Positions 48,575-57,365 of a DNA stretch of 64,000 nt are shown in pieces. This stretch comes from Moraxella pluranimalium (GTDB taxonomy: Bacteria; Pseudomonadota; Gammaproteobacteria; Pseudomonadales; Moraxellaceae): positions 62,001-126,000 of the forward strand of contig NZ_MUYU01000006.1 of assembly GCF_002014825.1 (NCBI RefSeq). The letters run 5' to 3'. The notes under the pieces were generated by a model. The model was not told the origin of the DNA. It saw nothing but the letters and a program-made list of their open reading frames with translations, and ran no database searches. Within the stretch, counting starts at the first letter, position 1. Each line of letters begins with the position of its first letter. Position numbers and translations under genes: made by a program.

Positions 48575-50485
48575 TTGCCAATACCATCAGAAACAATATC
48601 GTCCGCATCAAGAGTTAAAATTTCAATCTACAATCCAAAGCAAGAGGACAACACGCTCAATGATGGTGATAGATTGGCTCTGATATGGTATGGTGCCATC
48701 AAACGCAACGGGGCGCTATATGGTACACGAATGCAAGTTTCTGCGATTTTTGTAAAATTGGATTCTAAAGGCTTAGTATCCAGGGATTCTAAAGGCTTAG
48801 CATTTATAAAAACCATATCTATTAATTTGGAGTATGCTCATCGATTGACTATTGGCTCGGTAGTGCGTATCGAACAAAACGACAATGAAAATGAAAAAAC
48901 TTTGGTATTGGTTGGATATCTAAAACCAGAAACATTCGCATACGCAATCCAAGAAGGGGGTTGTGAGGATTTATCTTTCTATCGTGAAAAAAGAACGTCT
49001 GTTAGTGTTGCGCAGGATAAACCCCCTAAGGAGTATCATTACAAAAGTTTAAGCTCAAGCTTCAACGAAATAATCGGTCGGGTGTATAACAGACATCAGG
49101 TGCTTTGCTTTAAGCGCGATGGGTACACATTTGTTATGCACCCGCTAACTTGGTTTTTGTCTTATTATGCCTCAACCAAGCGTATTAATCGATACATATT
49201 AAGCAAAAAACTATCTGAGTCATTTGAGTTCAATAAGCCCAAAACAAGACGCTCTAAAAATTTCCAAGCCCCATTGTTAGAAGATGGTTTAAGATTAAAT
49301 GTTAAGACTCACAGTCCTAACTCGGTATTGCTTTCTGATTGGATGCGCCTGCCTGATGTGGTTTTTCTGCATTATCTTAAATTTAATGAAGAGACAAGAG
49401 CCCATATCCGAAGAATTCAAGGCAGTTTTGATTCAAGTATTCATACTAGCAATAAAAATTTAAATAAAAATCAGATAGAGTTTAAATCCGAAGAGATTGT
49501 AAGTGGTAACGGTTTTTTGTCAGACATTGGCATTTGGCACGATGAAGCTGTTGGCTTCCAATTTAATGCAGTAGATATTGGTGAAAATAAATATCTGATT
49601 ACGTCAATCACATCCATAACGTACCCAAATGGGGATGGCACACCGCTAGAATATGAAGTTTTTAGCAAACCAGAACCTACTGATGATAAATTAGAAAACG
49701 AAATCTTAGATACAGAAGTAAAAAGTTCGCATGTTAAGATATTAACATCGGACATGAACTATGATTCAGAGAGTATAACACTTGTTGATGGGGATGCTAA
49801 TAATCCCACCCGTTTATGGGTTATGTGTAAGACAGGGGTTATTGGCATGCGCAAACTTGTGAAAATAAAGGATGGTGAGAGTACTAGCGCTTTTGATATG
49901 GTTGCAGAAAAGACAAAAACCAAAGGTGTGTTATTGCCTGAAGAATTTGCTACTGGGCAAGATAAGAGTAAGAGCGCGCATGGTAAGATTGGTCAGGCAA
50001 TGCTATCAAATGCCAATAAATTTGATTCTATTGATAGCTATCCACTAACCCAAAGGCATAAAGAATTATATAGACAGGTCAAAGACCAGTTTCATGAAAA
50101 TGTTTATTATTATCGTTCTGTTGGAGGTTATGGCCGTCTAACAGATCCTCAAAATTTACCCTATGGGGATTTAAAACGCCTACATTCCAATAACTTTCCG
50201 AATAAATTTTTGGCATTGTATGGGTGTGATCAGGGTTGCTGGTATGCCTTTATAGATTTGGTCCCTAAGAATTCAACACACAATTTGGCAGGTGTGGCGA
50301 TACGATGTCAATCTGAAGAGCTGCTACGTAAAACAATCTATGATGTTTTGTGTTTATTAGCAAAAAAAGGTGGAATAATGAAGCTGGAATCGGAGAAATT
50401 GCCAACAGATGTCAAATATGCAAAATACAATCATACAGAAGAGGGCAACTGGGTGAAAACGGCTATCGAAAAGCTGCAACGGTAG
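48575..50485 (+). CDS. Large protein at transposon end, possible divergent TnsE
   Basis: A 636-residue protein starting at TTG (48575) with a very strong GGGAGGT ribosome-binding site four bases before; no ATG fits. It has no signal peptide or membrane segment. The layout is an N-terminal beta-rich part (about residues 1-125), an HPLTWFLSYYASTKRINRY helical segment near 197, a middle beta part (about 310-360), a polar linker (about 370-475) and a C-terminal alpha/beta domain with YRQVKDQFHENVYYYRSVGG near 509, then WYAFIDLVPKN and a final helix. This order resembles Tn7 TnsE, the protein that steers insertion to replicating and conjugating DNA, and its place 184 bp inside the end fits; but sequence identity is too low to judge by eye, so the assignment is tentative. 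Confidence 0.45.
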   Translation: MPIPSETISSASRVKISIYNPKQEDNTLNDGDRLALIWYGAIKRNGALYGTRMQVSAIFVKLDSKGLVSRDSKGLAFIKTISINLEYAHRLTIGSVVRIEQNDNENEKTLVLVGYLKPETFAYAIQEGGCEDLSFYREKRTSVSVAQDKPPKEYHYKSLSSSFNEIIGRVYNRHQVLCFKRDGYTFVMHPLTWFLSYYASTKRINRYILSKKLSESFEFNKPKTRRSKNFQAPLLEDGLRLNVKTHSPNSVLLSDWMRLPDVVFLHYLKFNEETRAHIRRIQGSFDSSIHTSNKNLNKNQIEFKSEEIVSGNGFLSDIGIWHDEAVGFQFNAVDIGENKYLITSITSITYPNGDGTPLEYEVFSKPEPTDDKLENEILDTEVKSSHVKILTSDMNYDSESITLVDGDANNPTRLWVMCKTGVIGMRKLVKIKDGESTSAFDMVAEKTKTKGVLLPEEFATGQDKSKSAHGKIGQAMLSNANKFDSIDSYPLTQRHKELYRQVKDQFHENVYYYRSVGGYGRLTDPQNLPYGDLKRLHSNNFPNKFLALYGCDQGCWYAFIDLVPKNSTHNLAGVAIRCQSEELLRKTIYDVLCLLAKKGGIMKLESEKLPTDVKYAKYNHTEEGNWVKTAIEKLQR

Positions 50486-50503
50486 CCGAGTAAGAAGGTC
50501 GAA

Positions 50504-51869
50504 ATGAGTGTTCGTGGTATTAGTAATAATCACGATGGCGGAAACTCTGCTTTGATTATGGACGGCATGGCGTATGCTGAATCTTTGGAGCTTAATCCTT
50601 ATTTGATTGGCAGTATTGATGTTCTAAAAAGCGGTATTTCTGCATTATATGGCAAATCATCTCCTGATGGTGTGGTTAACATTAACCTTAAAAAGCAAGT
50701 GGCAGTAATGAAAGAGAGGTGTTTTAAAATTTGGTGCAAACAATCGCACGGAAGTTGGTGTTGATATTGACAATGAATTAAATGAAAATATTGATTATCG
50801 CTTGGTTGGTGCATTTAAAAAGCTAGAATAGCAAGCTGGCAATGCTGAACAAGAAAGTTATTCTTTTGCTCCATCTATCAATTGGTCAATTGGTGGTCAA
50901 TTGGTGATAAAACCAATTTACAATTATTTGCTTTGCATGAAAATCAACCTAAAGCAGGCGATCGCAATTTTTTTTGGTTGCTCAAGGCTTGCTATTTCCT
51001 GTCAATGGCCAGTATATGCCTTATGATTTTTTTTGCACCCGATCCAAATTATCATGATCTAAACACCAAACAAAACCAAATTGGCTATCAGCTGGATCAC
51101 CAAATTAATGATAATTTAACATTTAGTCAAAAAACCCGATATGGTAAATACAACGACTATCTCAAATCGCTCATCACTTGGTATTCAGCTGGTGGTAGCG
51201 ACCTTGTTCGAAAAGCGCGTATTTTTGATTATACTAACCGCTCATTCCAGACAGATAATTCATTGCATTTTAAGACCAATACAGGCAAGTTGTCACATAG
51301 TATTATGGCAGGTGTGGACTTTACAAATATTGACCGTCAAGAAAGCACTTATTTGGGTGATGCGCCAAATATTGACTGGCAGGCCACGTCTATGGTGTTA
51401 CTGTCAACGAACCTGCGCTACGAACCCAAAGTGAACAAAGCAATCGCCAAATAGGTCTTTATGCACAAAATGAGATGTCTTGGGGTAAGTGAAATTTTTT
51501 TTGGTTGGTGGACGATATGACAAATCAAAAATAGACAATACCAATCTTCTGACAGATACATCTAGCAGTCAAAGTGATAGTAAGTTTACTTGGCGAACGG
51601 GTGCTTTGTATGCTTTTGATAACGGTGTATCACCTTATGTGAGCTATGGTACAACTTTCACGCCTGAATTTGGTACAGATTAAAATGGAAATGCGCTAAA
51701 ACCAAGCACTGCGACCCAAGCTGAAATTGGTGTCAAATATCAAATATCGCCGAGAGTTTTATTAACTGGTTCGCTATTTGATATCAAACAAGACAATTTG
51801 GTCTTATTTGACCGTACAACATTCAGTAATAAACAAATTGGTGAAGTACAGACACGTGGCGCTGATTGA
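50504..51869 (+). pseudogene. Decayed TonB-dependent siderophore receptor
   Basis: Fragments in several frames are recognisable as one outer-membrane receptor: plug-domain sequence SVRGISNNHDGGNSALIMDG and YLIGSIDVLKSGISALYGKS at 50507-50700, then barrel pieces (DYRLVGAFKKLE near 50790, NQIGYQLDHQINDNLTFSQK near 51075, GKLSHSIMAGVDFTNIDRQE near 51290, FTWRTGALYAFDNGVSPYVS near 51580, LLTGSLFDIKQDNLVLFDRT near 51760). Several frameshifts and in-frame stops (for example the TAG at about 50829 and TAA at about 51681) break it. The signal peptide, TonB box and early plug are absent at the left, where it abuts the preceding gene's stop, and the last strands are lost at about 51867. Dead gene. Confidence 0.8.
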
Positions 51870-51906
51870 TGGACTTGATGAGTTGTTTGTTGAGAAAGGG
51901 CGGTGA
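51856..51906 (+). pseudogene. C-terminal tail of an unidentified gene
   Basis: Right after the TonB receptor match ends, a different frame reads VALIDGLDELFVEKGR followed by a TGA at 51904-51906. It looks like the genuine end of some other protein, left by a recombination junction. Too short to identify. Confidence 0.3.
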
Positions 51907-51978
51907 ATGGTTATGTTATTAATTAGACATATATCTTTGTTGTGATTAAGCCCAAACCTTAGTCTGTAAACCAATTAT

Positions 51979-52023
51979 GCTGCGTCATTTAATCAGCTTA
52001 AGCTATTGATAAAATGGCGCAGC
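51979..52023. terminator. Imperfect inverted repeat before the restriction gene end
   Basis: GCTGCGTCATTTAATCA pairs with TGATAAAATGGCGCAGC (15 of 17) across an 11-base loop, 34 bases past the end of res. It lacks a long T run, so it may be a weak terminator or a recombination scar. Confidence 0.4.
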
Positions 52024-52056
52024 ATTTCAATTTTGATGGTGAATTTATATCGCTAC

Positions 52057-54672
52057 TTACTTGATTTCAAGCTCGCTTAAATTCTGTACCACGCGATATT
52101 TTACGCCATCAAATACAGAAAAATGCTTTTTCGCACATGCGATTTTTTGCTGTTCTTCCAGGTGTAGTTTAGATAAATCAACGCCATCCTGAATGCCTTT
52201 GCCTGTGTTTTTGGTTTCAGCAACAAAGTAAACTTTATCATGATGGTTCATCACAATAGCCCAATCGGGATTGTAATTGCCAATCGGTGTAGGAATTTTA
52301 AACCAATCGGGTAATTTGAAATATAAGCGCACATCTTCACGACTTTCACACTGTTGGGCAAACGTGTTTTCTGTGCCAGAATCCAGTGAAATATAGTCCG
52401 CAAAAATCGTTTTATCAGCATTTTGAATCGCGAACGTATGCTCGTTTTTGAAAAATTCTGCACCATTATGCTCTAAATCACGCCAACGTGCCAAGGTTTG
52501 CGTATAGGCGGCTGCATCTTTTTCAGGCTGTCTGAAATACTCAATGCCATCAATCATCAACCCATGCAATGCCAACAAAATCTTCTCGCTGACCAAATCA
52601 ATAAAGCGCTGCGGATTATTTGCCAATTCATCAATTCGCTCGGATTTATGAATGATTTCAAAAATCGTTTGGCGGGTAAGTTGTGTTTTACATTGGATTT
52701 CATGCAATACATCAGGAATTTCCCAATTGTTGTCCAGTGCGTGAGTTTGCGAAGAAATTTCTTCGCCCCAGATGCCGTCTGTCTGTGTTTGGTTAATTTT
52801 GGCCTTTTGCACAACCAATTGTGTTTTTTGAATAGGCGGCATATCTTTAACCAATTTAGCGGCAGCTTGAACTAAATACTCGCGTTCAAACGCCACTTTG
52901 TAATAGGTTTGAGAGCATAATTTTTGCCAAATTGCTAAAAATTCAGGGTCGAGTGTAAAACCTTTGCGATAGGTCTGCTTGGTTCTGTCGCTCGCCTTTT
53001 TAACACCACCGTTAGCAAATGTGATACCGCATTCGTCTTCATATTCTTTTTGCAGATTGGCGGCGAAACTTTCGTAGCTTTCATTCGGTATAACCGTCAA
53101 AATATTCACACCGTCATCGCGCACACGCTCGCCTTGTTGATTGACTGCCAAACGCAAACCGCGCCCGATTTCCTGCCGTTTTTTAATTGGCGAACGTGTT
53201 TCGTTGAGCGTACAAATTTGAAACACATTCGGATTATCCCAACCTTCTTTCAGCGCGGAATGCGAAAAAATAAAGCGCAATTTACTGTCAAACGACAATA
53301 ATTTTTCTTTATCTTTCATGATCAAATCATAAGTTGCCTCATCTGCTTTGCTGCTGCCACTGGTATCTTTTTCCTTACCCTTGTCTTGTGAAAAGTAACC
53401 GTCATGCACGCCATCCGCGCTTTCGCCAGTTTCGCGTTCGTAAATTTCCGCAAACCAGCGCGCAAACTTACCATGCTCGCGGTAATTTGCCACTTTATCA
53501 ATAAAAAACAACGATAAAACCTTAATTCCCTTAGGATTTAAACGCTTTTCTTTTTTCAGATGCTCTTTGATTGTGCATTCCATTTGTTTTTTCATAATTT
53601 CATCGCGAATCAAGTCATCATCTTCACCCAGCGTAATTACTTGACCGCTGGACAAGTGCATTTCACCTGATTCTGCATCCAGTCCATTGACGATAAAACC
53701 ATGTCGATAACTTTCATTATTTCCTGATTTATCAAACAAATCATCATTTGAACCCACGCTGATAGTTTTTTTCTTGGTTTCTTTTGTATCTTGAACATGG
53801 ATTTCCACTTTAGCAGTTAATTTTCTTTTGCCAGCTACAAACTCTTTCAATACCACATACGCGCCATTGACATCATTTTTTGCTAGCACTGGCTCCACTT
53901 CAATCTGTTTCACCAATTTTTTGTTATAGGCTTGCACAGGGTTTAGGCTATAAATTTTGTGATATGGATTTTTGTGTGTAGCGGAATAACGTAAGACAAA
54001 CAATGGGTTTAACGAATCAATCGCTTGTTTTGCCAAATCCGTTTCCATGTTTTGCGGTTCGTCCACAATCACAATCGGGTGGGTTTGGCTGATTTGTAAA
54101 ATAGGGGCTTCACCGCTTTCATTGGCACGGTTAATCACGTTGTCGTCTTTTTTGAATGCATCAATATTCATAATCAAAATATCGATATGGGTGTTCATGG
54201 CAAAGCTACGCAATCGGTTCAAACGGTCACTGCTATACACTGAGTGGGAAAAGTGCACGCCATCAAACACTGATTTAAAATGCGTTGTCATTGCACGAAT
54301 GCTTTGTAGCACCCCTTCACGAATGGGTACACTTGGCACGACAATCACAAATTTCCGCCAGCCATACTGACGGTTTAGCTCAAAAATTGTTCGCAAATAT
54401 ACATAGGTTTTACCCGTACCCGTTTCCATTTCAACAGAGAAATTCAAGCCATGCTCGCTGATTTGCGTCTCTGGTAGACTGAACGATTGCTGCACTTCGT
54501 TTAAATTTTTGCCAATTTCGTCCAATGGTAAAACTCGCTGATTGCTCACGATGGGCGAGAAGTTCGATTGCAAGGCAAAAACTTGTTCTTGACTGGGTTC
54601 GCCTTGGAACAGGCGTACTGCCGCGTTAATGGCTTCGTGCTGATAATCTAGTTGTTCAAATTTCAATTCCAT
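52057..54672 (-). CDS. res: Type III restriction endonuclease subunit Res
   Basis: The 871-residue Res subunit translocates on DNA and cuts when two Mod-bound sites meet head to head. The helicase core is intact: Walker A SVEMETGTGKTYVYLRT (about 79-95), DEPQ-type motif II IVIVDEPQNMETD near 202, motif III-like LRYSATHKNP, motif VI QEIGRGLRLAV near 493. The C-terminal nuclease has YNPDWAIV and VYFVAETKNTG (PD...ExK, about 810-830). No frameshift or stop. It follows mod by 12 bases and needs it for recognition. Base composition is near the host core. Confidence 0.95.
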   Translation of the reverse strand: MELKFEQLDYQHEAINAAVRLFQGEPSQEQVFALQSNFSPIVSNQRVLPLDEIGKNLNEVQQSFSLPETQISEHGLNFSVEMETGTGKTYVYLRTIFELNRQYGWRKFVIVVPSVPIREGVLQSIRAMTTHFKSVFDGVHFSHSVYSSDRLNRLRSFAMNTHIDILIMNIDAFKKDDNVINRANESGEAPILQISQTHPIVIVDEPQNMETDLAKQAIDSLNPLFVLRYSATHKNPYHKIYSLNPVQAYNKKLVKQIEVEPVLAKNDVNGAYVVLKEFVAGKRKLTAKVEIHVQDTKETKKKTISVGSNDDLFDKSGNNESYRHGFIVNGLDAESGEMHLSSGQVITLGEDDDLIRDEIMKKQMECTIKEHLKKEKRLNPKGIKVLSLFFIDKVANYREHGKFARWFAEIYERETGESADGVHDGYFSQDKGKEKDTSGSSKADEATYDLIMKDKEKLLSFDSKLRFIFSHSALKEGWDNPNVFQICTLNETRSPIKKRQEIGRGLRLAVNQQGERVRDDGVNILTVIPNESYESFAANLQKEYEDECGITFANGGVKKASDRTKQTYRKGFTLDPEFLAIWQKLCSQTYYKVAFEREYLVQAAAKLVKDMPPIQKTQLVVQKAKINQTQTDGIWGEEISSQTHALDNNWEIPDVLHEIQCKTQLTRQTIFEIIHKSERIDELANNPQRFIDLVSEKILLALHGLMIDGIEYFRQPEKDAAAYTQTLARWRDLEHNGAEFFKNEHTFAIQNADKTIFADYISLDSGTENTFAQQCESREDVRLYFKLPDWFKIPTPIGNYNPDWAIVMNHHDKVYFVAETKNTGKGIQDGVDLSKLHLEEQQKIACAKKHFSVFDGVKYRVVQNLSELEIK

Positions 54673-54684
54673 GTGGCACCACCG

Positions 54685-56658
54685 TTACAGCGTCTCAAAG
54701 TTGATATTGGCATCTTTGAATTGCAATGCGGCATTGGTTTTCAGCGCATCATTGCCTGCAAATGCTTTATCCAGCACAAACACTTTTTTGGGCGACTGGG
54801 CGCGCACTTCGTCCAACACCGCTTGATTGACGGTATCCAACAACAGCGCGGTTTTGCGCGTTTGTGCGGTATTGTTCAGCCAAGCCACATTGTCAATAAA
54901 CTCAATGCTATCCGTTAATTCAAAACCCAAACGCAACATCAATTCATAAGCCATATTTTCAATGCTAGCGTGTTCATGCACCACATTTTGAAATTCTTCT
55001 AGCAAAGCCAACTGTTGCGGTGCATTCAGGCTGGCTGAAAGCGGTCTGCGCCATTGTTTGAAATGGCTTTCGGTTAATTTGAATACTTTGAAACCTGTAT
55101 CCACGCTTTGTCCGTCTTTTACGCTGGCTGAAATTTGCGTTCCTGCACGGCGAATGCGTTCTTTGGAAATTTCGGCGATATTGGCAAAACCTGCCTTGCG
55201 TGCTTCGGATTTTTCGTCCGTTTCTTCGGGAAGCTGCACGCAAATATAACGGCGGTTGCCACCGTCTTCGGCGTTGAGTTGCATCACGGCGTGGGCAGTT
55301 GTACCGCTGCCTGAAAAGAAGTCTAGGATTAGGTCGTTTGGCTTTACAATTACTTCAAGAAATTTTTTAGCAACTGCAACAGGTTTTGGATTTTCAAAAG
55401 GCATATCTAATGCAGTATCACTTCCCCCAAAATAAAAAAGAGATGGCACATTTTCATAGATATTTTCTTTTAACAAATATTTTCTATTGGGTTGAGTTGT
55501 TTCATCATAACCAAATAAAATCAAATTTTTATCAAGTAATTCTTTCATTGTTTTAGGTGGGTTACGCCAACCTTTTGCAGGAACTGGACAAGGTTTTCCT
55601 GTAACTGGATGAATAAGCGGAAGAAAATATTCATCTGGTGCTTTTTTATTATTGGGCCAAGCCATAGAAACTGGACGGAATACTTCTCCGTTTTCGTCAA
55701 TTTGATTGTATGCAAGTTCTCCACCGCTAAAATTTTGTTTTCTAATCCATTCTTTGAACTCTAATCTCATTTCATCTGTTATTCCTAATTTTTCAATCAA
55801 ATTTTTTGCTTTTGTCATAATTACTTCTGCATTTTCCTTTTTTCTAACTAATTTATTTTTATTAATAAATTCATCTTTATTCTTAGCAAAAAATACAATA
55901 TATTCATGTTGTGTAGCAATTGTCGTAGCATCGCCTTTTGGATTTCTCTTATCCCAAATAATTATCCCTAAATTATTTTCTTCTCCAAAAATCTCATCAC
56001 AAAGTAATTTCAGTTGTGCTTGTTCATGTTCATCAATATGCAACATGATCACGCCGTCTTCGCGCAACAGCGTTTTTGCCAAATGCAAGCGTGGTAACAT
56101 CATAGACAGCCAGTTGCTGTGATAATGTCCGTTGTCTTTGCTATTTTTACGCCACGCACCAGCAAATGCACCGTCACGCAATAAATAGCCGTCTTGGTCT
56201 TTGTCACCTACGCGTTTGGCGTATTCATCACGGGTTTCAGCGAATTTGTCGGGATAGATAAAGCTGTCGCTACCTGTGTTGTAAGGAGGGTCAATGTAAA
56301 TCATTTTTACTTTGCCTGCGTAAGATTTTTGCAGAATTTTCAGGGCTTCCAAATTTTCTGCTTCAATAAAGACGTTTTGCGTGTCGTGGAAATTCACGCT
56401 TTCAGCAACGCAAGGTACAAGCGTGTTGAATGTTGGCGATTGTAAAGTGCGATAAGCATCGGATTTGCCTGCCCAGCCCAGTTGATAGCGTTCATTTTGG
56501 GTGCAAAGATTATCTTCGCCCAACACCAATTTGAGTTTTTCAAAATCAATTTGTTCTTCACAAAAGATTTCGGGGAATAATTGTTTTAATTGTAAGATTT
56601 TGTTTTGTTTGAAGTTGTCTTCTAAATCGTGTGCGACTTTGGTTTGTTCGGTAACCAT
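54685..56658 (-). CDS. mod: Type III DNA methyltransferase subunit Mod
   Basis: The 657-residue Mod recognises the target and methylates adenine (N6). Motif IV is DPPYNTG (about residues 123-129) and motif I is LILDFFSGSGTTAHAVMQLN near 448, the beta order with the target recognition domain between. That middle part (about residues 206-446, bases 55320-56040) is clearly AT-richer than the flanks and contains Lys/Asn-rich sequence, suggesting a swapped recognition domain. The start at 56658 has AGGA upstream; the frame opens 17 codons earlier. No tandem simple repeat that would cause phase variation was seen. Confidence 0.94.
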   Translation of the reverse strand: MVTEQTKVAHDLEDNFKQNKILQLKQLFPEIFCEEQIDFEKLKLVLGEDNLCTQNERYQLGWAGKSDAYRTLQSPTFNTLVPCVAESVNFHDTQNVFIEAENLEALKILQKSYAGKVKMIYIDPPYNTGSDSFIYPDKFAETRDEYAKRVGDKDQDGYLLRDGAFAGAWRKNSKDNGHYHSNWLSMMLPRLHLAKTLLREDGVIMLHIDEHEQAQLKLLCDEIFGEENNLGIIIWDKRNPKGDATTIATQHEYIVFFAKNKDEFINKNKLVRKKENAEVIMTKAKNLIEKLGITDEMRLEFKEWIRKQNFSGGELAYNQIDENGEVFRPVSMAWPNNKKAPDEYFLPLIHPVTGKPCPVPAKGWRNPPKTMKELLDKNLILFGYDETTQPNRKYLLKENIYENVPSLFYFGGSDTALDMPFENPKPVAVAKKFLEVIVKPNDLILDFFSGSGTTAHAVMQLNAEDGGNRRYICVQLPEETDEKSEARKAGFANIAEISKERIRRAGTQISASVKDGQSVDTGFKVFKLTESHFKQWRRPLSASLNAPQQLALLEEFQNVVHEHASIENMAYELMLRLGFELTDSIEFIDNVAWLNNTAQTRKTALLLDTVNQAVLDEVRAQSPKKVFVLDKAFAGNDALKTNAALQFKDANINFETL

Positions 56659-57200
56659 TACTATATCCTGTTTGCCGGTTTGGGAGATTAATATGGAGCG
56701 ACATGCCAATTAAAGTCTATATCACCAATGTATTATCATTGAAATATTATTCATATATTCTAAAAAATATTTCAATTCATATTTTGGGATACTTTAGAGC
56801 TTTAATATCCTGCTTATAAAACATTGATTATGCTCGCAACTAATGAGTTTTCATTTTAATACAGCAAATAAAAATGTCAATCAAACACCTTTGTTCGTCA
56901 AAATTATTTCTTGGATTTATATAAATACCAATACGGTTTAAGGCGACTGCCAAAAATCTTATAACCACCCTTGGAGCGACGAGTTGTACCTTTAATTCAA
57001 AATAATTCTTTAGCGTTATTTTTTTTAATCAAGAATTTGGTTTACATAGTTATCCTGCATCATTGCTATGCAATTCAACCAAAATTGGAATACATGCACC
57101 ATATTCCCGCTTGATTTTCTTGCGCTGGTGAATGTTTGCAACTCCACAAATTGCAAAAGAAATTCTAAGCACAGGGCGGGGCGTGGTGAGAGTAGGGTGC

Positions 57201-57240
57201 ATAAAATAAGCACTCTTATTGCTAAGAGTGCTTATTTTAT
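57201..57240. repeat. Perfect 18-bp inverted repeat hairpin
   Basis: ATAAAATAAGCACTCTTA and TAAGAGTGCTTATTTTAT flank a TTGC loop without any mismatch. The ATTTTAT ends give T-rich runs on both strands, so it can serve as a bidirectional terminator, although it is longer and more perfect than the window's other terminators. Confidence 0.75.
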
Positions 57241-57310
57241 AATTGGATAGCACATGAACATGTTTATTATAACACAAATTTAATAAAAGTAAATAAATTA
57301 ATAATGTAAA

Positions 57311-57337
57311 AATAAAAAAACAGCCCAAGCAGGGCTG
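57311..57337 (-). terminator. Terminator of the autotransporter gene
   Basis: On the minus strand CAGCCC / GGGCTG with a five-base loop is followed by TTTTTTTATTTTT, 28 bases after the stop codon. Confidence 0.85.
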
Positions 57338-57365
57338 CTTTTATTTGAGAGAGATTGTGAGTGCC

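Larger units (their letters stand above)
56659..57365. other. 707-bp region between mod and the autotransporter
   Basis: Very AT-rich, with no convincing gene. Short frames at 57025-57328 on the minus strand lack family resemblance or a ribosome-binding site. It includes the mod promoter region (near 56660-56830), a perfect 18-bp hairpin at 57201-57240, and the terminator of the autotransporter at 57311-57337. It could be remains of a lost gene. Confidence 0.55.

Noticed and set aside
51911..51921. TTATGTTATTA, half of a dif-like (XerD) site inside the island
   Set aside because: The 11 bases on the other side of a 6-bp centre do not resemble a XerC half-site.
54685..56709. Phase-variable repeat tract in mod
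   Set aside because: No tandem tetra- or pentanucleotide run was found by eye, nor a long homopolymer in the adhesin 5' region beyond seven A before the start.
57025..57328. Short minus-strand frames suggesting a small gene
   Set aside because: No ribosome-binding site, overlap with the hairpin and no family resemblance; composition looks non-coding.
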